Below are positions 17,603 through 30,428 of a stretch of 64,000 nucleotides of DNA, piece by piece. The position numbers and the translations under genes are program-made. The notes beneath the pieces are model-generated. The model did no database searches, was not told where the DNA came from, and saw nothing but the letters and a program-made list of their open reading frames with translations. Origin of the DNA: Lampris incognitus. Taxonomy: Eukaryota; Chordata; Actinopteri; Lampriformes; Lampridae. Each line of letters opens with the position of its first letter. Position 1 is the first letter of the stretch. The stretch is from contig NC_079212.1 in the NCBI RefSeq assembly GCF_029633865.1, positions 102,888,084 through 102,952,083 on the forward strand, written 5' to 3'.

Positions 17603-18820
17603 TTTTAATGTGAAACAGAAAACCAGAGGCTTGATGTGGAGCTTTTAAAGACCCATCCCAGTGACTTTCATTTGTTTAAAGAATTGCTTGGAAAACACCT
17701 CTTACATGCAGTATAATTCAGTTATTGCTGTCGTCAGTGTTTCCATTGGATAAACACATTTTGTGCACCAGCGATGTCAGCTTATTCAGCTTTGAGGCTG
17801 TGTGTGGCCGAGTCTATTTTTTCACAAAACACGTTTGTTTGACAAGTTGATGACAACTCAGACACTGAAGGGAACTCTTAAAAGATTGGGTTTCAGTGGG
17901 TGGGTTGGGGGTGGCAGCCGTCTCCATTGTTAAATGGAGATTTGTAGTGCTGAGTTCTGAGTGGTTGAGTCACACTCACAGCTGGTGTAGAAAAACATGG
18001 CAAGCACTCACTAAAGACTGAATAACTGTGGATTTAGATGTTTAGATGTATTCAACCCTGTACGGGGATGATATCCCTTGGAGGAAGATACAATCTGGTT
18101 GATATTATCTAATTAAGCTTCTACAAATTGATCTCAACATATGGCCCCCCTCTGGCATCAATGAAGGTAAGCGTATTGAGCACTCAGCAGTGTATTAGGT
18201 TGAAAAATGTCAATTATTTATGATGTGAGGCCTGTTTGACGTAGTCGGGACCACAGAAACTCATTAATAATGAACTACACCTATCCTGGACAGGATGTCC
18301 TGGAGATGGATGGGACGTATGCCCTGTGGATTTTCCTATAGGGAATATAACTTAAAACTTGGAGGACTGTGAAAGAATGTAGTTTCCTCTTCATATCCTG
18401 TCTTCACAGAGCAATTACACTCAAGTGCCAAGGCGTTCATAACTCTGACTTTGGGCATGATGGTGACAGGTGGAGTATTGTTGTTTGCACTGAACAACAT
18501 TTTTTCCTCTGTTTTGCTTGTCTGTTTTTGCCTCTGATGTAAAGTGTCTTTCAGTATTTAGGAAAGCACTAAACAAAACCGATGTATTATTATTAATATT
18601 TACCAGCACGCGTGTATTGTTTCAGCCGCTTTCGTTACTGTGACCATACACATAGAGCAACAGTAAAGTGATCACTGTGCACCCGATTATACAGTAAGGG
18701 TCGGCATAGCAACCAATTGGACAGACAGCCATGCATTGTGGGAAAAGTCAGCACAGTGGCAACGTGTCTTCAACTTGCTTATCTCAAATTACTGTTGAAT
18801 AAAGTTTATTTGCACATTTT
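17603..18820. other. No gene seen
   Basis: Ordinary AT-rich intergenic sequence between c1qb and the SPMIP1-like gene. Open frames are short and without recognisable similarity. Confidence 0.5.

Positions 18821-18822
<2 letters not shown>

Positions 18823-18902
<80 letters not shown>
18823..18902 (+). repeat. (CA)n microsatellite
   Basis: About 40 units, intergenic. Confidence 0.97.
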
Positions 18903-18904
<2 letters not shown>

Positions 18905-19380
18905 TTCACTGCTGCGTGGATGCACGGAGAACTCTTTCACCATCAGACCATTCCCGTGTCATGTACGGCGCACAAAGAAAAATGTGAGCTTTAAAAACTT
19001 GTTAAATCACTCCAGGATTTATGTTGTCAGTGCAGTTTACAGTCATACTTGTCAATGTTTCAACACGTTGTTTTAACCAAAGATTCTGGGTTAAAAAACC
19101 CTGCAATAAATAAACCAAGAATAAAATAAAAAATAAAAAAACAACAACTAACTAATTTACAGACAAGCTCACCTGTGAACTACAACCCTAGGGAGAAAAT
19201 TAGCATTTAATCATTTTAGTATGTCATCATCGACTGATTCAAAATGAAATGGAAGATTTACCTGCTGTTGATGTCTTTATAACATCGTTTTAAGAAGTTT
19301 GGTACCAATGTGTCTCAGCCTTCCCGATAACTAGAAATACGTCAAACACTTTGAACCGTCTGGTGGCTTAGGGGTGAATT

Positions 19381-19669
19381 TCAGCCCAGTATGTCAGTAG
19401 CTGAGGGGAAATTGAAGACACCGTTCCTCGCATAGAAAGTGTTCTTCACTACACATGAACGACCATGGCTGGGAGAAGTGTAGTCCAGACTGTAGTCACC
19501 TGGAGACATGGATACACACCAAACTATTTGATCAAGATCAGCTGTTCCCAGATGCATTGTATATGGAGCATATGGGAACAGTGAGCATATGGGTGCCCAC
19601 TGTTAATGGGTGTCATATATGGGTGTGGGAGCTTGGGGCTGAGGGAAGTAGATGGGGTGTTCTACCCAA

Positions 19670-19757
<88 letters not shown>

Positions 19758-21514
19758 CCTCTCTCTCTCTCTTTCCCATGTTTTAACGTTACCAAGTCTC
19801 CATCCATACTCCCACGAGGAAAGGATAGGATAGTCAAACTTCTCCTCTGGTCTCTTCTGGCTACGCCTGTGTAGGTACAAGCTCCGTCCTTTTCCACGCT
19901 AATGAATTGTAAAAAGAAAAAGAAAAAGAAAAGAAGAAGAAACATAACTGAGGATTAGATGTTGTCTACTTCCTTGTTCATCAGACAGGATTGCAGTGCA
20001 GTGAGTCCTGAGACAGTTCTGCTACAAGGAGGTTTCAGATGCCTGAGCTCCTTTAAGCATTTGCAGGATAGTTATGTATTTGGCCAACAAATAAAAGAGG
20101 TGTTCAATAATGATTAGTGGTTCATTTCAAATTGAATAGTGACTTGAACATATGAAGAAATTAAGTTTGCAAATCTTTTCACATGGTCAGGGGGGGCGTG
20201 GTAGATAGCCTGTCTGGTCTGTGGGGAGACTGGTCTCATCAGGGGAGCCACACCGAGTCTCTCCTTCGCCCCAACATGAAGAGAAGGAGGAGACGGCTGA
20301 GGAGGTAGTGGAGTGTCTCGCTGCTTCTCTGAGGTCTTGGTAACAAGAGGCAGGACCGTTCTGGGGTGGCTGTAACATAACACAATGTGACCTGGCCAAT
20401 TATATCGGTGCAGGCAGTAAATGGAACAAATTATCCTGTGACCATGTAATGGGGAAAGAGCTCTTCATAGGAATAAAACAGGAACAGGGAGTAAATGATT
20501 GGTCAGGGAGTTGTTTAAGAGGGAGTCAGGGAGTTGTTTTGCTCAAAAGGGACCCTCTTGTGCAAAACCTCCACACTAGCAAAAACCTGCGTGGCTGAAG
20601 TGTTCTTGTGCAAGGTACTGAATCCCCACCAGCTCTAGGGAGGCTATTCTGAAGCTGACCCATAGACTGTATAAAACATGTATGTGTGACATCACCAACA
20701 TGTCTCTGAGGAGCCTTTTTCTGAAGCCATGAGTTTGTGTTTAATTTTGTGAGATTTTGAAGCTGAAACATCTCAATTTGGGCAAAGAGGCTGAGAGGTA
20801 CTGCAGTGGTGCTTGCTTAAGACGCATGAGCAACCTGTCAATCACGCCAGAGAGAGACGTGTCAATCAAAACAGACATGCTACCAAACATACCAATCTTT
20901 AAGTCTTCATATCCTCTCAACAATAATTTTCAAATCCCCACCAAAAAACACATTACAAGAAGTGACATGAACTACTGAGACCCAAACTTCTTGTGAAAAA
21001 AAAAATGTACTGACGTTGTATTTCAAGAGAAAAGTTGGGTTTTTTGCCCCCATTGGCTTCCATGCAGCCCAGGTCTTTCTGGAGCCCACATTGAGTGGCC
21101 ATTAAAAGAATTGCATCTTAAGGCACTTCTGCATTGGCTTCTGAAATCAGCCATGGCAGTTCTCCCTTGAGCTGACCCTGATCTCTGACCTTCCAGTGAG
21201 ATTTTGTCAAAATAAAAGCAAGAGCAGATGACAATTCTGAATGCTGTATTGTATCCCAGGAGGCTTCTAACAATATCACTATTATTCAAAATCTTCTATT
21301 TGATCCATTTACAAACCTATTCAACGTGAAATAAACATGCATTGACTGGTCACCTGGGTAGTCGTGTTGGGTCTCGGGGGGCTTTGCTGCGGGGACTAAA
21401 ACAGGGTGGGTAGTCTTTGCTATAGCGGCTCTTCCAGGCCAGCCGGGTGAACATCTCCTTCTGGATCTGCTCCCTGTAGAAGTTCTGGTACTGGGTTGTC
21501 ATCAGGGTCCGCAT
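19381..21514 (-). CDS. SPMIP1/ATP6V1FNB-like sperm microtubule inner protein, four exons
   Basis: Exons (minus strand): 21354-21514, 20183-20369, 19793-19898, 19381-19499. All have GT-AG borders and compatible phases, giving 190 aa and a stop. It starts MRTLMTTQYQNFYREQIQKE and goes on MFTRLAWKSRYSKDY; the middle holds VSPQTRQAIYH; then KFDYPILSSWEYGWRLGDY, and near the end KNTFYARNGVFNFPSATDIL. From memory, human SPMIP1 (ATP6V1FNB) has a similar start (QNFWKEEYL), a TRALLYEGIS turn, FPITTSFTYGWQLG and FFRKNGAF in the same order. Members sit inside the doublet microtubules of sperm tails. The family assignment is by remembered similarity only; the gene structure itself is strong. A GA/GT repeat follows the exon-3 donor and a SINE fragment sits just upstream of the start. 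Confidence 0.65.
19671..19755 (+). repeat. (CA)n microsatellite in the last intron of the SPMIP1-like gene
   Basis: About 42 units, 38 bases from the exon-3 donor on the minus strand, with a short GA tract between. Confidence 0.95.
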
Positions 21515-21534
21515 CTTCACGGAGATGGGTGGGT

Positions 21535-21622
21535 GATAGTTAGATAACTCCGGGGTTTGAACCCAGCACCTTCTTGCTGTGAGGTGACAGTGCTAACCAC
21601 CACGCCACTGTCCCGTCTCCTA
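21535..21622 (-). repeat. SINE family A, head fragment next to the SPMIP1-like start codon
   Basis: Minus-strand match to the tRNA-like head (GTGGCGTGGTGGTTAGCAC, GGTTCAAACCCCGG). It ends about 20 bases upstream of the proposed ATG at 21514, so it may form part of the 5' UTR or promoter. Confidence 0.7.
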
Positions 21623-21759
21623 GCTATTGAATGAAAAAAATTAACGATCAAAACAAAAACTTCACACAATGACACAAACTTAGACACAGACATAGACAAA
21701 GACACTGCATAGTTGGTACTGGGTGAAGCCACTGCAAATGTGAGTTCACGCTGCCATCT

Positions 21760-24700
21760 TCCCACACCAGAAGCAGATATAACATCACCTCTGCTGAACT
21801 ACCCATCTCTGACCATAAAGCTGTGTTATTCAACTCTAACCGACTGCTCAGTAAATCAAGGGTGCATTATATCCTATCATACCGCAACATTACATTTGTT
21901 AATCCAGATGATCTCAGCAGTTTAATTACCTCGAACCCCATTCCTACTCCCACCTCCTCACTCCCTGATTGTATGGACTACTAGAAAAATATTTTTTTAT
22001 CTTCTGCACTTGATACCTTTGCCCCCCTGAAAACACTGGTTGTTTCATTTGTCCATACTGCTCCCTGGTACACACCTGAATTATGTCAGCTCAAGGCTAT
22101 AGGTTGGGGCCTTGAGAGGCTTTGTGCCAAGATTGGACTTGCTGTTCACAAATGTATTTGGATCATATACTCCATTACAAAAATTTTCTTTCAACAGCTG
22201 AAACATCCTATATCCAATGCAAATATCATTAGTAGAGTTGAAGGGAATACTGGAAATCTTCTCCACAGTTAAAAAATTACTAAATCCAATTGAAACCAAT
22301 ATGATCAGTAACCTTTCCAATGAACAATGCTCTGCTTTTTTTATGTTTTTCAACTCTAAAATTAGTACCATTCATGAGCAGCTAGCCTCTGCTAACATCA
22401 TGCAGACTGACTTACCATCAGCAAGCGCCATGAAACTGTCCTATGTGACTTCAGTCTTCCAACTGAAAACCACATTTCTGAACTTGTTACTACTACTACT
22501 ACTACTAATGATAATAATGCATTACATTTATATAGCACTTTTCTAGACACCCAAAACACTTCACATTGAAGGGGGTAACTCACTTCAGCCACCACCAATG
22601 TGTAGCACCCATCCGGGTGATGCACGGCAGTCATTTTGTGCCAGAATGCTCACCACATATAAACTTGAGCTGGCAAGGGAGGAATCATTGAGCCAATTAC
22701 ATGGGGAATGATTAGGTGGCCAGATGGAGAGAGCCAGGTGGGGAATTTTGCCAGGACACCCCCGACTCTTTGTGATAAGTGCCATGGGATCTTTAATGAT
22801 CACAGTGAGTCACGACCTCAGTTTAACATCTCATCCAAAGGACAGCATCTCTTACAGCATAGTGTCCCCATCACTGCACTGGCTGGGGCATTAGGATTTT
22901 GATATTTGTTTTATTATTTGTTTTAATTTTTTTTAGGACCAGAGGGAAGACTGTCCCCTACTGGCCCACCAACACCATTTCCAACAGCAACTCGGTTTTC
23001 CTGGGAGGTCTCCCATCCAAGTACTAGCCAAGCCCATACCTGCTTCGCTTACATCATTTCGCAGAGCTAGAGTACATGTTGGTATGGCTGCCGGCGATGC
23101 TAAGTCTATAACCTCTACATATCACCTGGATCCAATTCCAACAACCCTAGTTAAAACATTTCTGCCCTCTAACATCTCCCTGAAAATGTCCATCATCAAC
23201 TCCTGTCCACTGGTACAGTTCCCCCTTCACGGAAGGGTGCCATAATCAGACAAAATCTGAACAAACCTGGTTTAGATTCTAATGACCAAAACAACTACTG
23301 GCCTATTTCCAATTTACCATTCATTTCCAAAATCTCTGAGAGGGTAGTTGCATCTCAACTCCAGATCTACCTTGATAACAATAATCTCTTTGAACAATTC
23401 CAATCTTGCTTTCGCCACAAACATAGCACAGAAAAAGCCATGGTTAAGATGATCAATGACCTCCTTTGTGCAGCAGACTCCAGTCTACTCTCTATCTTGA
23501 TACTCCTTAACCTCACTGCAGCCTTTGATACTATATCCCAACAGCTCCTCATGGATCATCTGGATAGCATTAGAATTGGGGACACTGTGTATCCATGGTT
23601 TGCTTCCTACCTTACAGACAGGACACAGTTTGTACAAATTCAGAATTACCAGTCAGAAAGTTTGATAGTTCCACATTGAGTTCCACAGGGTTCAGTGTTG
23701 GGGCCACTCCTGTTTATTATTTACCTCCTCCCTCTTGGCAACATCTTCCGGAACTATGGTATCAATTTCCACTGTTATGCTGATGATACACAGCTTTATG
23801 TGTCCATTAAGCCCACTTCCACTTTCCCCTCCAGTACCCTCACTGCTTGTCTCCATGATACAGCTATGGATGACTAACAATTTTCTGAAATTCAACAGTA
23901 GTAAAACTGAGATACTCCTCACTGGCAATAGATCTACACTCTCAAAAACGAATATTTTCTCACTCCCTATTGCTGGAACCACCATACATGTCTCCTCATA
24001 GACTAAGAAAAGCCTTGGCGTTACCCTCAACAGTACTCCTTCCTTTTCCAGTCATATAAACAATGTCTCCCAGATTTTCTTTTTCCATCTGCGAAACATC
24101 TCCAGACTATGCCCTGCTTTATCACAACACTCCACGGGAGTCTTAGTCAATGCTTTGGTCACATCATATGTTGACTTCTGTAATGTGATCTTGGCAGGCA
24201 TCCCCAACAAACTTATTCACTGACTTCAACTCATCCACTATTCTGCAGCACGGATTATTACATGTTCAAAGTCCACTGACCATGGTTCTCCCCTGCTGAT
24301 TCAATTACACTATCTTCCTGTGTCACAATGGATTCATTTCAAAATTTTATTATTAACATTCAAAGCTCTTTATAATCTATCTTCTGCTTCTTTCAGACCT
24401 CCTTCAGACTTACACTCCATCTCATTCCCTGTGGTCTTCACCAGCAGTCATATTGGCACTACCAGCTGTCAACCTCAGCACAATGGGTGCCAGGGTTTCT
24501 CCTATGCTGCACTCAAACTCTGGAACTCCATTCCCCATCACATCTGCTTACGGGACCCCATTATGGAATTCAATACTGCTTTTAAAACCCACCTTTTTAA
24601 ACTAACATACTCACTTTAACAGCATTAACATCATCAAATTAATATTTATTTCAGCTCCCGCTGATGTGTGCTCTATTGCTTATTTTGTGTTTTTACTGCT

Positions 24701-24790
24701 GATTGCACTATTTTTTACTGCTTTGTTTTATTGTATTTGATGTAAGGTAGTGTATTTGATGAAAGGTGCTGTTAAATAAAATGTGTATTG
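21760..24790 (+). mobile_element. L2-type LINE, copy 2, split by a 5S-derived SINE
   Basis: The 5' piece (21760-22490) encodes the endonuclease end (ISDHKAVLFNSN) and linker. The 3' piece (23111-24790) encodes the same RT landmarks as copy 1: SAAFDTI-type block [66 protein letters not shown], and SSKTEILLTGNRSTLSK. The RT frame is broken by shifts and stops. The 3' end carries an ATT microsatellite (24795-24840). It is one of the longer L2 remnants in the window, yet inactive. Confidence 0.85.
22492..23110 (-). mobile_element. 5S rRNA-derived SINE inserted in L2 copy 2
   Basis: On the minus strand the head (about 23090-22985) follows 5S rRNA: GCAGCCATACCA, AGCGAAGCAGG, then TAGTACTTGGATGGGAGACC, which covers the Pol III internal control region. 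The body has the block GATCATTAAAGATCCCATGG. The 3' end reads AAAAGTGCTATATAAATG, then a TAG-rich simple tail at 22492-22510. Comparison with copy 1 of the L2 shows the L2 sequence resuming on the far side. It resembles the 5S-headed (SINE3/Deu-type) SINEs of fish. Confidence 0.8.
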
Positions 24791-25433
24791 TCATTATTAT
24801 TATCATTATTATTATTATTATCATTATTATTATTATTATTAACTCAAGGAGCAGCACCTTCTACCAGTTTCCCAACTCACTTTCAGATTTCATGCATCCA
24901 AGTCGAGAAGACAGTTTTATAAAAGAAATGACTGGATAACTAACAATAACTAGTATAGGGGCTTGTCATCCAATAGGGATTTCCTAACTCGTTGCGTCAT
25001 TAATGCAGAATTTTCCCACTAAATGAAGACTCTCTAAAACAACCAACCATGATGTCCTTTACTGAAAGCAACCCCTAACCTCATTGCATGCCAGAAGACT
25101 AAATGTACATTTCAATTGGTCATTTGATTTGATATCCAATATCTAATTCAGGCAATAATTGACATAGCTGCTGAGAGGAGCAAATAAAGTGCAGATAAAT
25201 TCCAAAGCTTTTTGAGAAGAGTCTTTATCACACATGTTGAAATTGTATGACAAGTACTGCCCCACTGACAGAAACTCCCTTGATTAAAACCTGAAGAATC
25301 CTAACATACCTTTGGTTTGGCTGGTGAAGAGCTGACTAGATAAGCTCCTCTCGGTGGAAACGGCTTGTGGATCACTTAATGCAGTGAAACATCCTGTGGC
25401 TAGGAAGGAAACATGAGAACAGGTATTTAGGAA

Positions 25434-25533
<100 letters not shown>

Positions 25534-25899
25534 GAGTCACGGAGAGGCATCAGATAAGTCTGGGTCTTTTTTAAAGGTTCGTTCTATCACCGATTCTTGG
25601 TTGAATTAGAATTGACAGCCAGAAAAAAAAACAAAACAAAACAAAACATTAACATTGATGTTCTATTCTGTTGAATCTTTAAAGAGCAACTGTGCTCTAG
25701 ATCATTTCAGGGAGTTTGCTGACATCTACAAGCTGAAAACCATGTAAAGGTCAAAAACAAGACAGGCTGATCTTGGTACTCTGTGATGTTAACATGGCAG
25801 GTTAAACACAGCTGCAGCTAATAACATTACCAATATTACAATGTACAGATGGGGGTCAAATGAAAAGAAAAACCTGAATGCTTGACCCCTACAGTGAGG

Positions 25900-26420
25900 G
25901 GGTCCGGGGGCTCTGTTATACTGTGGGGGGCATTTTCCTGGCATGGTTTTGGTCCACTTGTCCCCGGGAAGGGTCACTGCAAATCAATATGAAGTTATTC
26001 TGAGTGATCACCTTCATCCTATGATGAGACATTTCTGTCCTGATCGGAGTGGTCTCTTCCAAGATGACAATGCCCCCATCCACAAGGCGCAAGGGGACAC
26101 TGAATGGTTTGAAGAGGATGAAAACGATGCACATCATATGCCTTCACAGTCACCAAATCTCAATCCAGTTGAACACCTATGAGAGATTTTGGACCGACGT
26201 GTTAAGACAGTGCTCTCCACCACGACCACCACCACCACCATCAAAACACCAAATGAGGGAATATCTTTTGGAAGAATGGTGTTCCATCCCTCCAGAAGAG
26301 TTCAGAAACGCGTAGAATCTCTGGCAAGGAGCACTGAAGCTGTTCTGGAGGCTTGTGGTGGACCAATACCTTACTAAGACACTTTATGTTGGCTTTTCCT
26401 ATAATTTGTCACCCGCCTGT
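25900..26420 (+). mobile_element. Tc1-like DNA transposon, 3' half of transposase only
   Basis: Reading across frames, the stretch shows Tc1 landmarks: GSVILWGAFSWHGFGPLV, LFQDDNAPIHKA (second catalytic Asp), SPNLNPVEHL (the Glu) and EYLLEEWCSIPPEE before a stop near 26376. The N-terminal DNA-binding part and first catalytic Asp are absent, frames are broken, and no terminal repeats were found. It is a relic unrelated in sequence to the Tc1 copies at 32.7 and 41.5 kb. Confidence 0.8.
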
Positions 26421-28050
26421 CAGCATTGACAGTACTATTGACAGCTATTAGTGTTGGCTCTGTCTGTCTGTTTGTCAATGCTGATAGGTATGCTGTCAGT
26501 ACTGGCTCTTTAACACACCTGCATCCAACAGTGTCATTGTTAATGTTATTAGCTGTAGCTGTTTATCTTGCAATGCTAACATCACAGAGTACAAAGACAA
26601 GTCTGGCATGTTTTCAACTTTCATATAATTTTTAACCTGTAGATTTCAGCAGCTCACTAGTTACTGCACAACTTCAGTGTAGAACTTATGAAGTGGGCTT
26701 GGTGATATGAATCATAAATCACAATATGAATGATTTGTAGGAATAGACGTGTTCCCCCTAGATTCTGTCACATCTGCTTTCACGACATGGGGAGATCGCT
26801 TTCAGCTGCAGTGAGTCCTGCCTTTCTGTCGTTTGGCAAACATGCTGAATATTTGGATGTGCCGCATAAAGACAAACACTTGCATCGTTCACGTTTCATC
26901 AGGGATCAAAGATTACAGCTAATGTTCAGATTTCACAAAATCTACTGAACAATATGATCTCCACATCCTGATGAAGACATCATTCATTATGAGTGGGTTT
27001 TAATTATAGCCACCCCAGTCTTTAATGTTCCTCCTATGGTTATACCATGCAGATAAAGGCATTTTAATGCAATTATCCAGGTGAGTTATCAGGTTTACTA
27101 ATATCTCAATTTTTAATGTTTTTGATATGACATTCACATACTCTAGCAAAAGAGCACCATTTTTATGAAAGACCTGAAAGTTGTTTACCCGCAGCATATT
27201 CTTTATCGAGACTGCTATTAGGTTCTGTATAAACCAAACACTGGAACAAAATGCAGGAGAACAGTGAATCACCATTTTCTCTTGGGGGGCGGGGGCTGAG
27301 CTGACACAGCGCTGTTTGTGGGAGACCATTCTCTGCCAAAGGACCCTGATAAAAGCCACGTGTCAACAAGCATCATCTGAGCTGAATCCCAACCCACCTC
27401 AGACTTTCTGCTGTTCTCAAGCTGCTCTGACCTGCCTGTGGGAGAGGTCAGTATAGAGTTACATCTGATGACTGACACCCTATTGTACAGAAGAGAGATT
27501 AGCTAGCGTTACACCACTCTGGCTCAGAGTTGTCAGAAACTGGCACGCTTTTTAAATGAACCTTCTCTATCAAATCAAAAAGGCAAATTGTATATATAAA
27601 ACCTCTTCAGTAACATATGCTAATTTATGTAAATATCAGTATCTATCAATGTAGTATAAACCTACAGGTAAGTACACAGTGATAATGTGCAAATCCTAAA
27701 TAAAGGTCCCTTATGGATAATATTCACAAAGGTGTAAAAATAATATTGAAAGTACTGATACAGTTTAAATACATACTTACAATATTGCTTCCAAAGGCTG
27801 ATCCACAGATCAAGATTCATTTGCGAGTGAGGAACCACTAAACATTTGAATGCTTAGTGGCTCATCTCTGTTGGGTTTGATGTGCAAGCAGGGCTGTTTT
27901 ATTACATATACTGTAGCCAAATAAAGAGTTGAGACAGTAGGTTTAGAGATAACAACGTTGACTCTGATCTGTTATCCAAATGTTCATTTTGAGGCATACT
28001 CATTTTCACACCCCACATGGGAATAGGTTCTAGTCAGTAAAGTAATAGAC
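26420..28050. other. No gene seen
   Basis: Ordinary intergenic sequence. The minus-strand frames at 27000-27478 have no motif that I recognise and no splice support. Confidence 0.5.
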
Positions 28051-28059
28051 AATATGCTC

Positions 28060-29175
28060 AATTTTAGTCCTTTTAGACTTAAGTGCTGCCTTTGACACAA
28101 TCACAATATTCTTTTAAATCGCTTAGAGACTTGGGTTGGCATCAAGGGCTCAGTTCTTATCGTACTATACTCTTACCTCACCAACAGAACTGTATCTGTT
28201 GTTCTGGATAACTCTACTTCCTCGATGGCTCAGTTGAGTTGTGGTGTGCCTCAAGGCTCACTTCTTCACCCCTTCTCTTTTCTATATACATATGCCCCTT
28301 GGCCAGGTCATTCAAAATCATGTGCTTTACCATTTTTATGCTGACAACACTCAGTTATACATGCCACTAAAACCCACAGATCCTAGTGCCCCAGCAAATC
28401 TCACAACTTGCCTCTTACATTAAATCCTGGATGTCCGAAAATTTTCTCAAATTTAATGATAAATCTGAGGTCATTCTGTTCGGGCCTGAAAATTCCATCA
28501 GCCCCTTTGTTACTAATCTTGGTGGTCGGGTAGTCTTATACAGGCTGCTAGGAATCTTGGGGTGCTATTTGCTGCTAACCTCAGTTTTGATGATCAAATC
28601 AAACATGTTGTTCAGTCATGCTTTCTCCAGTTCAAGCTAATCTCCAAAATTAGGTAATTTTTATCAATTGCCCATCTGCAAAAAGTACATGCTTTTATCC
28701 ATTCTCAGCTTGACTATTGAAATGCACTTCATTCTGGTATCAGCAAAGGGCTCACTCCACCATCTACAGTTGGTACAAAATGCCGCTGCTTGGCTCATTA
28801 CCGGGACAAAGAGGCATGACCATATTCCTCCTGTGCTTGCCTCCTTACATTCGCTCCGTTATATTTCGAATTGATTTTAAAATTGTATTGCTTACTTTTA
28901 AGGGTTTAAATGGTCTTGCTCTTACATACATTTCTGATTTATTGACCTGGTCTATGCCCCCTCGACCGTTAAGATCTGCAGATGGAACCCAGCAGGTTAA
29001 TCCTCAGTCTGTTTGTTAAGAGTGATCAGGCTTTTGCTGTTAGAGCCCCCACACTATCAAACTCTCTTCCTGTTGAACTAAGACAAACCAAGTCTTCAGC
29101 TTCTTTTAAATTGCATCTTAAAACTTCTTTTTATGAAAGCTTTTACAGCAACTTAAGAATAAAATGTCGCTGTTA
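28060..29175 (+). mobile_element. L2-type LINE fragment, copy 3
   Basis: Frames encode LDLSAAFDTI, SCGVPQGSLLHP, a degraded active-site box, SWMSENFLKFNDKSEVILFG, then the C-terminal run [20 protein letters not shown] and TLSNSLPVELRQTKSSASFK. It belongs to a different L2 subfamily from copies 1-2 but the same one as the copy at 51.3 kb. Several shifts break it and the 5' half is missing. Confidence 0.85.
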
Positions 29176-29225
29176 AAATTCAGGAATCGTTCAGGGCAAC
29201 GATCTAAATTGCCAATCACCTAAAT

Positions 29226-29597
29226 CAGGGGTTCTCAAACTTTTTGGGGCCAGGGACACCTTACAGGAGAGAAAATCTTCCGAGGACCCCCTCATAATGA
29301 TAACACAGATTAAGCATATGCTTACTACCATTTGTACTCATCTATGCCTATTTGTATTCTAAAACTTTTCAACCTAAATACTTCAGATCTGTTTCATAGT
29401 GATAAAAAGAAACATGTTTCAATTTGAATCATGTTAATATCACACAGGTGGGGACCATCTGTGTGCATACGTGCGCAGATGGTCCCCATCTGCAGATATG
29501 CACTTTTTAATGATCAAGCACAATTTTATCATTTATAGCAAATTATTCTGCAGACCCCCAGCTGTGGGTTGTGGACATCCCACTTTCTGAACCATTG
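29226..29597. mobile_element. hAT-type MITE
   Basis: Ends are CAGGGGTTCTCAAAC and, read from the other side, CAATGGTTCAGAAAG. The flanks ACCTAAAT (29218-29225) and CCCTAAAT (29598-29605) agree at 7 of 8 bases, as expected for a hAT 8-bp target duplication. There is no coding capacity (372 bp). Confidence 0.65.
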
Positions 29598-29605
29598 CCC
29601 TAAAT

Positions 29606-30355
29606 GACAAAACATAGTCAAAACCATGGGTCTTAATGGGCAGTACTAAACTGGGAGATGGGATTGTAACAGCAATGAAGAGCTCTAAAGCAGATGTGGC
29701 TACAAAAGGGAACAGGTTCTTCTTTTATTCCTTGATTAACTTCTTTTTTAAGTATTTTGGTCATATATTAATTTTCCAATTGCAGATTTGTTAATTTTTT
29801 TTTCTTTTTCTTTTTACATGCTAGGGCACTATTTAGGCACTTCAGAGGTCTGGATAAAATTGCTCATTAACTTTAACAGCCCCGGCTTCCTCCGCCGGTC
29901 TGAGGACCCAAACCAGAATCAACTTTGCAGGGCAAAGTGGGGAAAAAAAAGCAACATCAACATGCTACGATTCAACTTGTTGTTTTAACATAACTGCTGG
30001 GGAAACAATTTTAAAGATAGGACATCTTAAGGTTACATCATTAAATCTCAAGACTTGACCTGAGATGGCTGTTATCCATCTCCATTGTCAGTCTTAGTAC
30101 TGTTCCTGTCTCTTTACAATGCTTGGTACTGCTGGGTCTCATTTAAACCTTGGGAAATTCCTTTCATATCTAATCTGACAGCATTGCGAGTAAAACCAGA
30201 GATATTTTTACGTCCTGTCACTATAAAGTCTTTGTCCTCATGCTCATCTAGAACATTATTCTTTTCCTTCATTACTGGGGGAACTTAATTTATTAACCTA
30301 TTTACCATTGTGTCATTAAGTAATTCCTCTCTGGTGAGCCACAGTGCTCCATGTA

Positions 30356-30428
<73 letters not shown>

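Noticed and set aside
22985-23090. 5S rRNA gene on the minus strand
   Set aside because: Only part of the 5S sequence is kept, it has many differences, and it runs into a SINE body.
27000-27478. Minus-strand open frames of 70-119 codons
   Set aside because: No recognisable domain, no consistent splice partners and ordinary AT-rich composition.
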